From positions 1 through 41,877 of the forward strand of contig CANFEY010000044.1 of the NCBI GenBank assembly GCA_947446025.1: a stretch of DNA of 41,877 bases, written 5' to 3'. The first letter of the stretch is position 1, and each line of letters starts with the position of its first letter. Position numbers and translations under genes: made by a program. This DNA comes from Bryobacterales bacterium (GTDB taxonomy: Bacteria; Acidobacteriota; Terriglobia; Bryobacterales; Bryobacteraceae). Below, piece after piece: positions 17,348-24,442 of the stretch. The notes below the pieces were generated by a model that searched no databases, was not told the DNA's origin, and worked only from the letters and a program-made list of their open reading frames with translations.

Positions 17348-18457
17348 CTAATCTTGGATTACTCGCTCCAGTATACACGCGGCATCGGCGACGTGCTCTT
17401 GGGTCAGGATGTAGGGCGGCAGGAAGCGCAGCACCGTCGACTGGGTACAGTTGATCAGCAGCCCGGCTTCGCGCGCGGCGGCGACGATGGGGTCGGCGGG
17501 GCGGGGGAGCGGGAGGCCGAGCATAAGGCCCCGGCCGCGGACTTCGCCGAATTGCGCGAGGGCGGCGCGCAGGGCTTCACCGACCTCCGAGATGTGGGGC
17601 AACAGGGCTTCCATCTCCTGCAAGAACTCGAGCGCGACGCGGCAGGCCAGGGGGCCCGCTGCAAATGTGGACCCGTGGGCGCTAGCCGGAAAACGGTCGG
17701 CTACGGCGTGGCTGAATATCACGGCACCGAGTGGCAAGCCGCCCGCTAGGGGCTTGGCGGTGGTCACGATGTCGGGTTGGATGCCGGCCCATTGGAACGC
17801 GAAGTGCCGACCGGTGCGGCCAAGGCCGGTTTGACACTCATCGGCGACTAGCAGCGCTTCGTGCTGAGTGCAGAGTTCGCGCGCGAGTTGCAGGAAGGTG
17901 TCTGTGAGCGGGAGGACGCCGCCTTCGCCCAGGATCGGCTCACAGATCATCGCGGCGGTGCCCGGCGTGAAGGCGGCGCGTAGGGCGGACTCCTCGTTGG
18001 GCGCGACGAAGGTCACGGGGAGTGAGAACGGCTCGAAGGGTTCGCGCAGCGTGGCTTGGCCCGTTACCGACAAGCCGCCGCGAGAGCGTCCGTGGAAGCC
18101 GCCTTGGATGGCGACGATGTGCGCGCGGGGGCGGGCGTAGCAGCTGGCCAGCTTCAACGCGACTTCGGTTGCTTCGGTGCCGCTGTTGGTGAACAACGCC
18201 CGGTCCAGGCCGCTCATGCGGCACAACTCGCGCGCCAAGGGCTCCACGAAGGGATGCGCGTAGAGTCCGCTGGTGTGGATCAGGTCCGGGCGCATGGCTT
18301 GGGCGATGCGCGGGTGGTTGTGGCCCAGCGCGTTGACGCCAAGGCCGGAGACCAGGTCGAGATAACGCCCGCCGGATTCATCGAAGACGTAACAGCCGTC
18401 GCCGCCGGTGATGGTCAGTGGCTGGCGTCGAGGGTTGGGAAGAAAGTGTGTGTTCAT
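17348..18457 (-). CDS. Class III PLP aminotransferase (ArgD-like)
   Basis: The 369-residue enzyme moves an amino group to 2-oxoglutarate using pyridoxal phosphate. Visible features are LDLVSGLGVNALGHNHP, TNSGTEATEVALKLA (phosphate binding), GGFHGRSRG, VADECQTGLGRTG (the Asp that holds the PLP ring) and TTAKPLAGGLPLGA with the Schiff-base Lys. The best family match is acetylornithine aminotransferase. Several omega-transaminases look alike, and the protein is slightly shorter than ArgD. No arginine gene is near. It lies 9 nt upstream of an IorAB-type hydroxylase in the same operon. A catabolic role, making an aldehyde that the hydroxylase oxidises, is therefore plausible but unproven. Confidence 0.88.
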   Translation of the reverse strand: MNTHFLPNPRRQPLTITGGDGCYVFDESGGRYLDLVSGLGVNALGHNHPRIAQAMRPDLIHTSGLYAHPFVEPLARELCRMSGLDRALFTNSGTEATEVALKLASCYARPRAHIVAIQGGFHGRSRGGLSVTGQATLREPFEPFSLPVTFVAPNEESALRAAFTPGTAAMICEPILGEGGVLPLTDTFLQLARELCTQHEALLVADECQTGLGRTGRHFAFQWAGIQPDIVTTAKPLAGGLPLGAVIFSHAVADRFPASAHGSTFAAGPLACRVALEFLQEMEALLPHISEVGEALRAALAQFGEVRGRGLMLGLPLPRPADPIVAAAREAGLLINCTQSTVLRFLPPYILTQEHVADAACILERVIQD

Positions 18458-18463
18458 GGCTCC

Positions 18464-18469
18464 AGACTA
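18464..18469 (-). promoter_or_regulatory. TANNNT -10 element before the aminotransferase operon
   Basis: On the coding strand TAGTCT ends 6 nt before the ATG at 18457, placing the transcript start on or next to the codon. A GGAG also lies in the gap, so a short leader with a ribosome binding site would be possible from a different promoter. Confidence 0.4.
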
Positions 18470-18480
18470 GGTCCGGACTG

Positions 18481-18512
18481 GAGATATGTAAAATATATGA
18501 GACACACATCTC
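18481..18512. promoter_or_regulatory. Candidate LysR operator in the divergent intergenic region
   Basis: An imperfect dyad, GAGATATGT and ACACATCTC (one mismatch), is separated by 14 AT-rich bases including AAAATATATG. It lies between the divergent lysR and aminotransferase starts. This is the usual place for the site of a LysR regulator that controls its divergent neighbour. Confidence 0.5.
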
Positions 18513-18515
18513 TGA

Positions 18516-18521
18516 TATCGT
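18516..18521 (+). promoter_or_regulatory. TANNNT -10 element before lysR
   Basis: TATCGT ends 6 nt before the ATG at 18528, as expected for a leaderless transcript. The same hexamer precedes blaI at 39916. Confidence 0.45.
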
Positions 18522-18527
18522 ATCGGT

Positions 18528-19388
18528 ATGGACCTCCGGCAGCTTCGATACTTCCTCACCGTCGCAGAAGAGTTACACTTCGGACGCGCGGCGGAACGGC
18601 TGGGGATCGCGCAGCCGCCGTTGACGCTCACCATTCAAAAGCTGGAGCGCGACCTGGGGTGCCCTCTGCTGCTGCGGGGGCGGCAGACGCAGCTCACTGA
18701 CGCCGGAGCGAAGCTCGTCGAAGAAGCTCGCCTGGTGCTGGATCAAGCCGAGCACGCTGTCGAAGCCACCCGCCGCATCGCGCGCGGAGAATCCGGTGAG
18801 CTGCGCGTGGGCGTGCCGCCGTCGGTGATGCTGACCAAGCTCCCCGCTGCGATCCGCGCTTACCGCCGCCGCTACCCGCACGTCGCCTTCACGCTGCGTG
18901 AGATGGGGACCGCGGCCATTGAACGCGCGCTGCTCGACGGCGCGATTGATCTCGGATTCCTCCGCGAGAGCCGCGGTCCACAGGCAGTGCGCAGCGATCT
19001 CTTCCTTACAGAGGCGCTGGTTGCGGTACTTCCCGCAGCTCATTCGCTGGCCAAGCAGAAAGCGTTCCGCCTGAGCGCCCTGCGCAAAGAGCCGTTCGTT
19101 TTCTTCCCCCGCCGCATCGGACCTGCATTCTACGACGTGCTGCTGGGCGAATGCGGCGACGCCGGCTTCGCCCCCAACATTGCGCAGGAGGCGACGCAGT
19201 GGCAGACCGTGATCAGTCTGGTGGAAGCCGGCATGGGTGTGTCTCTGGCACCGGCGTGCGTGGAGAAATTCGCGTGGCCCGGCGTGGTGTATCGCAGGCT
19301 GCCCGGACCAGGCACGCGCGTTTATGCGGTCCGTCAGGCCGATTCCCCGGCGGCTGGACTATTTCTCGCAATCGCTGGCCGCGTCTAA
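18528..19388 (+). CDS. LysR family transcriptional regulator
   Basis: The 286-residue regulator starts with the classic LysR helix-turn-helix (MDLRQLRYFLTVAEELHFGRAAERLGIAQPPLTLTIQKLERDLG). A linker helix and an effector-binding domain follow from about residue 90 (GELRVGVPPSVMLTKLPAAI) to the end. It is divergent from the aminotransferase-IorAB operon with 70 nt between, so it most likely controls that operon in response to a substrate. The last 30 nt overlap the 3' end of the convergent DUF2238 gene. The inducer cannot be predicted. Confidence 0.95.
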   Translation: MDLRQLRYFLTVAEELHFGRAAERLGIAQPPLTLTIQKLERDLGCPLLLRGRQTQLTDAGAKLVEEARLVLDQAEHAVEATRRIARGESGELRVGVPPSVMLTKLPAAIRAYRRRYPHVAFTLREMGTAAIERALLDGAIDLGFLRESRGPQAVRSDLFLTEALVAVLPAAHSLAKQKAFRLSALRKEPFVFFPRRIGPAFYDVLLGECGDAGFAPNIAQEATQWQTVISLVEAGMGVSLAPACVEKFAWPGVVYRRLPGPGTRVYAVRQADSPAAGLFLAIAGRV

Positions 19389-19964
19389 GGCACGGTCATG
19401 TACGCGCCCCAACGTGAGCAGCGCCACGGCGGCGCCGAGGCCAGCCATCCACATATCCTTCTGCGTGTCCCACGGGTCACCCTGCGTGCCGAGGAATGCG
19501 TCGGCGGCGGAGCCGGAGAGTTCCGCAGTCCACCATTCGATCAGTTCGTAGATGGCGCTGATGCCCAGGCAGCAGAGAACGATCACCGCAAACAGCCAGG
19601 CCCCGCGCTTCACCACGCGATGCCGCAGGAACAACTCGCGCGCGATCATCGCGGGGACGAAGCCTTGCGCGAAGTGGCCGATGCGGTCGTAGTGGTTGCG
19701 TGTGAAGCCGAAGGCGTCCTGCATCCAGAACCCGAGCGGCACCTGCGCATACGTGTAGTGCCCGCCGAGCATCAGGATCAGCGCGTGAACCAGGATCAGC
19801 GCGTAGAGCAGCGTTGTCAGAGGAAAGCGCCGGTAAGTGGCGATCATCACCGCGGCTCCGATCACGGCCGGGCAAATCTCCAGCGCCCAAGTGAACGGGT
19901 CGAGCGGGCTGTAGCCGGAAACCACTAGCGCGGCGATGCCGATGACAAGGAATGCGAGAGGCAC
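19359..19964 (-). CDS. DUF2238 (YjdF-like) membrane protein
   Basis: The protein (201 residues) has six or so membrane helices and the conserved DUF2238 motifs: HYTYAQVPLG, RNHYDRIGHFAQGFVPAMIARELFLR, AIYELIEWW and GTQGDPWDTQKDMWMAGLGA. The conserved His, Asp, Glu and Trp residues sit at membrane edges, but the function of the family is unknown. The 3' end overlaps lysR by 30 nt on the other strand. No promoter was identified ahead of it. Confidence 0.9.
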   Translation of the reverse strand: MPLAFLVIGIAALVVSGYSPLDPFTWALEICPAVIGAAVMIATYRRFPLTTLLYALILVHALILMLGGHYTYAQVPLGFWMQDAFGFTRNHYDRIGHFAQGFVPAMIARELFLRHRVVKRGAWLFAVIVLCCLGISAIYELIEWWTAELSGSAADAFLGTQGDPWDTQKDMWMAGLGAAVALLTLGRVHDRALDAASDCEK

Positions 19965-20001
19965 GTGACTAGCCTAGCGCACGTCGCTGAAGCGAGGAGT
20001 T

Positions 20002-20340
20002 TCATCTAGCTACCAGATTGACGGTCGTGGTCTCGCCGGCGTGGATGGTTACTTTCTGGCCGGTCTTGGGGTCGACCTTGGAGTCCAGCGCCTCCTGAGG
20101 CGTCGCGACTTGCACGCGGTATTCCCCAGCGGCAAGCGGGCCCGACACATAAGCTCCGTTCTCCACGGGAAACGACAAATCTCTGGTGAGCGTGGGTCCG
20201 CGCGACTCCATGCGCGAGACGAGGACGGTGGCGTCGTAGATGCCGAGGTTGGTTCCGGGCTCGACCACCTTGCCGGTGATCTCCATTTGCGGTTGCGCGT
20301 GCAACGCGACGCAGAGCAGCAGAAGGGCGCCGGACTTCAT
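20002..20340 (-). CDS. Small secreted protein with carboxypeptidase-regulatory-like fold
   Basis: The 112-residue product has a signal peptide (MKSGALLLLCVALHA) and one beta-sandwich unit starting ITGKVVEPGTNLGIYDATVLVSR. It runs through SGPLAAGEYRVQV to a C-terminal TTTVNLVAR. That is the pattern of the carboxypeptidase regulatory-like (CarboxypepD_reg) domain often found in acidobacterial exported proteins. The ATG at 20340 begins the signal peptide, and the frame upstream reads into the divergent Rieske promoter region. TAGAAT lies 7 nt before the ATG on this strand. Confidence 0.75.
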   Translation of the reverse strand: MKSGALLLLCVALHAQPQMEITGKVVEPGTNLGIYDATVLVSRMESRGPTLTRDLSFPVENGAYVSGPLAAGEYRVQVATPQEALDSKVDPKTGQKVTIHAGETTTVNLVAR

Positions 20341-20347
20341 TGGTCGT

Positions 20348-20353
20348 ATTCTA
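20348..20353 (-). promoter_or_regulatory. TANNNT -10 element before the 20340 start
   Basis: TAGAAT on the minus strand ends 7 nt before the ATG at 20340. The divergent Rieske gene has its own hexamer at 20359-20364, so the two promoters sit back to back within 32 nt. Confidence 0.5.
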
Positions 20354-20358
20354 TCGCG

Positions 20359-20364
20359 TATTCT
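20359..20364 (+). promoter_or_regulatory. TANNNT -10 element before the Rieske oxygenase
   Basis: TATTCT ends 8 nt before the ATG at 20373. No Shine-Dalgarno lies in the gap. The pattern matches a leaderless or nearly leaderless transcript. Confidence 0.45.
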
Positions 20365-20372
20365 AGACATGA

Positions 20373-21422
20373 ATGGCTCCGCACACTTTGCCGCAGCGTT
20401 TCTACACGAGTGAAGACGTGTTTCAGGCGGAAATAGACCGATTTTTCTTCTCGCGCTGGGTGTGCGTGGGGCGGGACGAACAAGTAGCGAAAGCCGGAGA
20501 TTTTTTTCTCGCCGAGGTCGCGGGGGAAAGCTTGATCGTTACGCGTGACGTGGCGGGGGCGCTGCGGGCGCACTACAACGTCTGCCGGCATCGCGGGACC
20601 CGCATGTGTGCCGAGCAATCCGGCGCGTTCAAAGACGGGCGCATCCGCTGTCCGTATCACGCGTGGACGTATGCGCTGGATGGAGCACTGGTGGTCGCGC
20701 CGCACATGGAGCCGGACTTTGTGCGCTCGGACTATCCGTTGCATTCGGTGGCGGTGGAGTCATGGCATGGGCATGTGTTCGTCAACTTGTCGAAAACGCC
20801 TGCGCTGCTCGATTTGTCGCTGTTGGCGTTCGATGCGTGGAATATGGGCGAGCTGCGCATGCGCAAGCGCATCTCCTACGACGTGCGAGCGAATTGGAAG
20901 CTGATTGTGGCGAACTACAACGAGTGTCTGCATTGCCCGGTGTTGCATCCGGCGTTGAATCGGTTGACGGATTACATGGGGGCGGATAACGCTCCGCCAT
21001 CCACTGATTGGATCGGCGGCACCATGGGTTTCAAAGCGGGCGTGGAAACGATGAGCACCGATGGTAAGCGCCGCCGCGCTTACTTGCCGGGGTTGAGCCA
21101 GACGCAGAGGCAGCAGGTGGTCTACTATGCGATCCTGCCGAACCTACTGCTGAGCCTCCACCCGGACTACATGATGACGCACACGCTATGGCCCCGCGCG
21201 GTGGATCACACGGAGGTCGTGTGCGAGTTGCATTTCCATCCTGACGAGACGGGTCCGATTGACGACGCGGTGGAGTTTTGGGACCTCACGAATCGCGAGG
21301 ACTGGGGCATTTCGGAGCAGTCGCAGCAAGGCATCAGCTCGCGCGCGTACACGCCGGGGCCGTATTCGAAGCGCGAGGAACTGCTGCATGCGTTCGACAA
21401 GATAGTAGAATCGGGAGCATGA
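20373..21422 (+). CDS. Rieske non-heme iron oxygenase, alpha subunit
   Basis: The 349-residue enzyme has an N-terminal Rieske [2Fe-2S] domain with CRHRGTRMC and, 18 residues on, CPYHAW. The C-terminal catalytic domain has NYNECLHCPVLHP, which supplies the two His ligands of the mononuclear iron, and a likely Asp ligand in EFWDLTNRED. Such enzymes insert oxygen into aromatic rings or cleave C-N bonds of choline or carnitine-like compounds. They need a reductase, and none is encoded nearby. The length fits the one-component alpha-type oxygenases. The substrate is unknown. The stop overlaps the start of a lipoprotein gene by 4 nt. Confidence 0.92.
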   Translation: MAPHTLPQRFYTSEDVFQAEIDRFFFSRWVCVGRDEQVAKAGDFFLAEVAGESLIVTRDVAGALRAHYNVCRHRGTRMCAEQSGAFKDGRIRCPYHAWTYALDGALVVAPHMEPDFVRSDYPLHSVAVESWHGHVFVNLSKTPALLDLSLLAFDAWNMGELRMRKRISYDVRANWKLIVANYNECLHCPVLHPALNRLTDYMGADNAPPSTDWIGGTMGFKAGVETMSTDGKRRRAYLPGLSQTQRQQVVYYAILPNLLLSLHPDYMMTHTLWPRAVDHTEVVCELHFHPDETGPIDDAVEFWDLTNREDWGISEQSQQGISSRAYTPGPYSKREELLHAFDKIVESGA

Positions 21423-21943
21423 GATTCGTCATCGCGCTAAGTGTGCTGCTAGTAGGATGCAGTTCCGCGCCGCAGACCGCCGAGGCTCCCGCGGCGCCCG
21501 TCGAGCAGGTCCAGCCCACCGTCGTCAATGACCGCAACTCGCTCAACGGCGTCTGGCAGCTCGTCAGTTTCGAGCAAAACGAACCCGACGGCAACGTAAG
21601 CTACCACTACGGCGAGATGCCCATAGGCCGCCTGACGTTCGACGCCGCCGGACGCATGTCGGTATTCGTGATGAAGCCCGGCCGTTTCGCCTCGGTCAAC
21701 AGCACCGCCGCGATCACGACCGCGACGGTCGACGACTTGCGCCAAATCGCTGACGGCTTCATGGCCTACTACGGCGACTTCCAGGTGGACGATTCCACCA
21801 AGACGATCACCATGAAAGTGACCGCCGCAACGATCCCCGCGTGGACCGATTCCGTACAAAAGCGCGCCTATGAACTCTCCGGCGACACCCTCGCGCTGAT
21901 CACCCCCGCGACGAAACTGACGTGGATGCGGCTGCCGAATTAA
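21419..21943 (+). CDS. Lipocalin-like lipoprotein
   Basis: The 174-residue product has a lipoprotein signal (MRFVIALSVLLVGCSS, lipobox LVGC) and a Pro/Ala-rich linker. The body is of the lipocalin-like 5 type: LNGVWQLVSFEQNEPDGN, GEMPIGRLTFDAAGRMSVFVM and a C-terminal LALITPATKLTWMRLP. A small beta barrel that binds a hydrophobic ligand is expected. It is translationally coupled to the Rieske oxygenase (ATGA), so the two may act on the same compound. That is inference. Confidence 0.85.
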   Translation: MRFVIALSVLLVGCSSAPQTAEAPAAPVEQVQPTVVNDRNSLNGVWQLVSFEQNEPDGNVSYHYGEMPIGRLTFDAAGRMSVFVMKPGRFASVNSTAAITTATVDDLRQIADGFMAYYGDFQVDDSTKTITMKVTAATIPAWTDSVQKRAYELSGDTLALITPATKLTWMRLPN

Positions 21944-21970
21944 CGCTTTGCTAGAATAATTCTTACCCCC

Positions 21971-22474
21971 TTGCCACCGCAATCTAGTCTTGTCGCGATT
22001 TATCCGGGTTCGTTTGACCCCATCACAAACGGCCACCTGGATCTGATCGCCCGTGGGGCCAAGCTGGCGGGGCGCCTGATCGTGGCCGTGCTGGGAAATC
22101 GCTCCAAGCAGCCGCTGTTTAGCGTGGAAGAGCGGATGGAGCTGATCTCGAGCGTGGCGAAGTTTCCCAACGTCGAGGTCGCATCCTTCGATGGACTGCT
22201 GGCCGACTTCGCGCATGCGCGGGGGGCGTCGATGATTCTGCGCGGCATCCGCGCGGTGTCCGACTACGAACTGGAATGGCAGATGGCGCTGATGAACCGC
22301 CGCCTGCGGCCTGAGATCGAAACTGTTTTTTTGACTGCCGGTGAGGAGTATTCGTTCATCAGCTCCAAACTGGTTAAAGAAGTCGCGTCGCTTGGCGGGA
22401 ATGTGGCGGGCATCGTGCCTGCCCTCGTCGAAGCGCGCTTAAAAGAGAGATATGAAACAACTCGCCGAACGTAA
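21971..22474 (+). CDS. coaD: Phosphopantetheine adenylyltransferase
   Basis: CoaD joins AMP to 4'-phosphopantetheine to give dephospho-CoA, the next-to-last step of coenzyme A synthesis. The protein (167 residues) shows AIYPGSFDPITNGHLDLI (nucleotidyl transferase HxGH-type motif), LRGIRAVSDYELEWQMALMNRRL and the EYSFISSKLVKEVASLGG motif. The start is TTG at 21971, the only in-frame start before the conserved core. TAGAAT at 21952-21957 could give a 7-nt leader. Its 3' end overlaps the aminotransferase gene by 23 nt. Confidence 0.95.
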   Translation: MPPQSSLVAIYPGSFDPITNGHLDLIARGAKLAGRLIVAVLGNRSKQPLFSVEERMELISSVAKFPNVEVASFDGLLADFAHARGASMILRGIRAVSDYELEWQMALMNRRLRPEIETVFLTAGEEYSFISSKLVKEVASLGGNVAGIVPALVEARLKERYETTRRT

Positions 22475-23627
22475 TTCCTGGATCAGTGAATCCTCCACCA
22501 TGAAAGTGGCTGCCGAAGCCGGGCGCCTGAAAGCCAGCGGGGTCGACGTAGTCGACTTCAGCGCCGGCGAACCCGACTTCCCGACGCCGAAGAACATCAA
22601 GGACGCGGCCATCGATTCGCTCAACAAGAACTTCACCAAGTACACCGCCGTGGGCGGCACCATGGAATTGAAGCAGGCCATCTGCGACTTCCACGGCAAT
22701 TTCTACAAGACTTCTTACAAACCGAACGAGTGCATTGTCACCGTCGGCGGCAAGCATGCGATCTTCAACTTGACGCAGACGCTGCTCAATCCGGGCGACG
22801 AGTGCATCATCCCGGTGCCCTACTGGGTGACGTACAAGGATGTGGTGAACTACGCGCAGGCCAAGTGCGTGTTCATCGAAACCAATGAAGCCGAGGGCTT
22901 CGCGCTGACGGCCAAGCAGGTGGAGGCGGCCCTGACGCCGAAGACCAAGATGATCATTCTGAACTCGCCGTCCAACCCCAGCGGCGCGGCGTATGATCGC
23001 AGAGAAATGGAAAAGGTCGTCGCGCTGGCCAAGGAACGCAACTTCTGGGTCATGACCGATGAGTGCTATGACCGCTTCCTGTACGGTTCGGAGCCCTACT
23101 CCATGGCGTCGTTCCCGGATGCGAAGGATACCGTGGTGGTGGCGGGAACTTTGTCCAAGACCTACGCGATGACCGGCTGGCGCATCGGATTCGTGCTGGC
23201 TCCGGCGTACGTGGTGAGCGGGATCAACAAGCTGCAGAGCCACGCGACGTCGAATCCGACTTCGATTGCGCAGAAGGCTGCGCTGGAAGCCTTGCGCGGG
23301 CCGCAGGATTCGGTGGCGGGGATGCTCGCGGAATACACCAAGCGCCGCGAGTACGTGCTGGCACGGCTGCGGGCGATTCCTGGCGTGAAAGTGCAAGATC
23401 CGAAGGGTGCGTTCTACGCCTATCCGAACGTTTCGGCCGCGTACAAGGGCGGGATCACCGATTCGATGTCGTTTGCCGAGAAGCTGCTGGCGGAAGAGTA
23501 CGTGGCGGTGGTACCGGGCGAGGCGTTCGGCACCAACGACCACATTCGCATCTCGTATGCGACGTCGATGGAAGAACTGGCGCGCGGGCTCGACCGCATT
23601 GAGAAGTTCATCCGGGCACGGGTGTAA
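22452..23627 (+). CDS. aspC: Aspartate aminotransferase, class I
   Basis: This 391-residue PLP enzyme interconverts aspartate and oxaloacetate with glutamate and 2-oxoglutarate. Motifs are FSAGEPDFPTPKNIKDAA, the substrate and PLP residues in SPSNPSGAAYDRREME, VMTDECYDRF, the Schiff-base Lys in TLSKTYAMTGWRIGF, and the C-terminal Arg in HIRISYATSMEEL. The pattern is that of the I-gamma subgroup common in bacteria. Some members also use prephenate or aromatic amino acids, and I cannot exclude that. The start lies inside the end of coaD, and the stop is directly followed by the manA ATG. Confidence 0.9.
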   Translation: MKQLAERNSWISESSTMKVAAEAGRLKASGVDVVDFSAGEPDFPTPKNIKDAAIDSLNKNFTKYTAVGGTMELKQAICDFHGNFYKTSYKPNECIVTVGGKHAIFNLTQTLLNPGDECIIPVPYWVTYKDVVNYAQAKCVFIETNEAEGFALTAKQVEAALTPKTKMIILNSPSNPSGAAYDRREMEKVVALAKERNFWVMTDECYDRFLYGSEPYSMASFPDAKDTVVVAGTLSKTYAMTGWRIGFVLAPAYVVSGINKLQSHATSNPTSIAQKAALEALRGPQDSVAGMLAEYTKRREYVLARLRAIPGVKVQDPKGAFYAYPNVSAAYKGGITDSMSFAEKLLAEEYVAVVPGEAFGTNDHIRISYATSMEELARGLDRIEKFIRARV

Positions 23628-24407
23628 ATGATCGAGCGGCTGCCAAACAAGCCTGTGGTCAAACCGTGGGGCTCCACCAGCTTGGAGCCGTGGTTCGGTA
23701 ATTCATCCGAGACGATCGGCGAGCAGTGGTTTGAAGGCCCGCCGGAGTGGCCACTGCTCATCAAGTTTCTTTTCACCAAGAGCGCGCTCTCCGTACAGGT
23801 GCATCCGGGTGACGAGTACGCGCGGCAGCAGGGCCACCTGCGCGGCAAGACCGAGATGTGGCACATTCTTGCGGCGGAACCTGGCGCGCGAATTGCAGCT
23901 GGATTCACCCAGCCGCTCAGCGCCCAAGCGATGCGCGCTGCGGCAGATTCAGGGGAGGTTTTAGATCTCCTGACATGGCACGAAGCCAAGCCGGGTGACA
24001 CGTTCTTCATTCCCGCAGGCACGGTTCATGCCATCGGTGGCGGTCTCACGCTGTGTGAGATCCAACAAAACTCCGACGTCACGTATCGTCTTTACGATTA
24101 CGGGAGTAATCGACAGCTCCACCTTGACGACGGCGTACGCGTCAGTGATTTGGGGCCGCACGACGCACGGCGCACCGCGCGCGAAGGGCTGCTGGTGGAG
24201 TGTCCCTCCTTCACCACCGAAAAATACTTCATCGCGGGGCGCAAGCAAGTTCCGGCACTCGACCGCGATCAGTACATCATCGTCCTGCAAGGCGCAGGTG
24301 AAATTCTGGGCCGCCCGATCCGCGCAGGAGAGGTCTTCCGCAGCCCGGCTGGCGATCCGCCGGTGGACATCGCGGGGCACCTCGCAATCCTGCGGACCTT
24401 CGCCTAG
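23628..24407 (+). CDS. manA: Mannose-6-phosphate isomerase, class I
   Basis: ManA interconverts mannose 6-phosphate and fructose 6-phosphate and depends on zinc. The 259 residues form a short cupin-type isomerase of the Bacillus kind. It has ALSVQVHPGDEYAR (zinc His), GKTEMWHILAAEPGA (zinc Glu), PAGTVHAIGGGLTLCEIQQNSDVTYRLYDYG and a small C-terminal cupin. No base separates it from aspC upstream. A symporter gene follows after 35 nt with its own promoter. Confidence 0.93.
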   Translation: MIERLPNKPVVKPWGSTSLEPWFGNSSETIGEQWFEGPPEWPLLIKFLFTKSALSVQVHPGDEYARQQGHLRGKTEMWHILAAEPGARIAAGFTQPLSAQAMRAAADSGEVLDLLTWHEAKPGDTFFIPAGTVHAIGGGLTLCEIQQNSDVTYRLYDYGSNRQLHLDDGVRVSDLGPHDARRTAREGLLVECPSFTTEKYFIAGRKQVPALDRDQYIIVLQGAGEILGRPIRAGEVFRSPAGDPPVDIAGHLAILRTFA

Positions 24408-24428
24408 GGCTCGTATAGGCCGGCGCGC

Positions 24429-24434
24429 TATAAT
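24429..24434 (+). promoter_or_regulatory. Consensus -10 element before the symporter
   Basis: A perfect TATAAT ends 8 nt before the GTG at 24443 with no Shine-Dalgarno between. The -35 region is weak. A leaderless or near-leaderless transcript starting with GTG is expected. Confidence 0.55.
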
Positions 24435-24442
24435 TCCTCTTC

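Noticed and set aside
24408-24442. Terminator between manA and the symporter
   Set aside because: A GC-rich stretch is present but there is no stem with a T-run. The TATAAT there is better read as a promoter.
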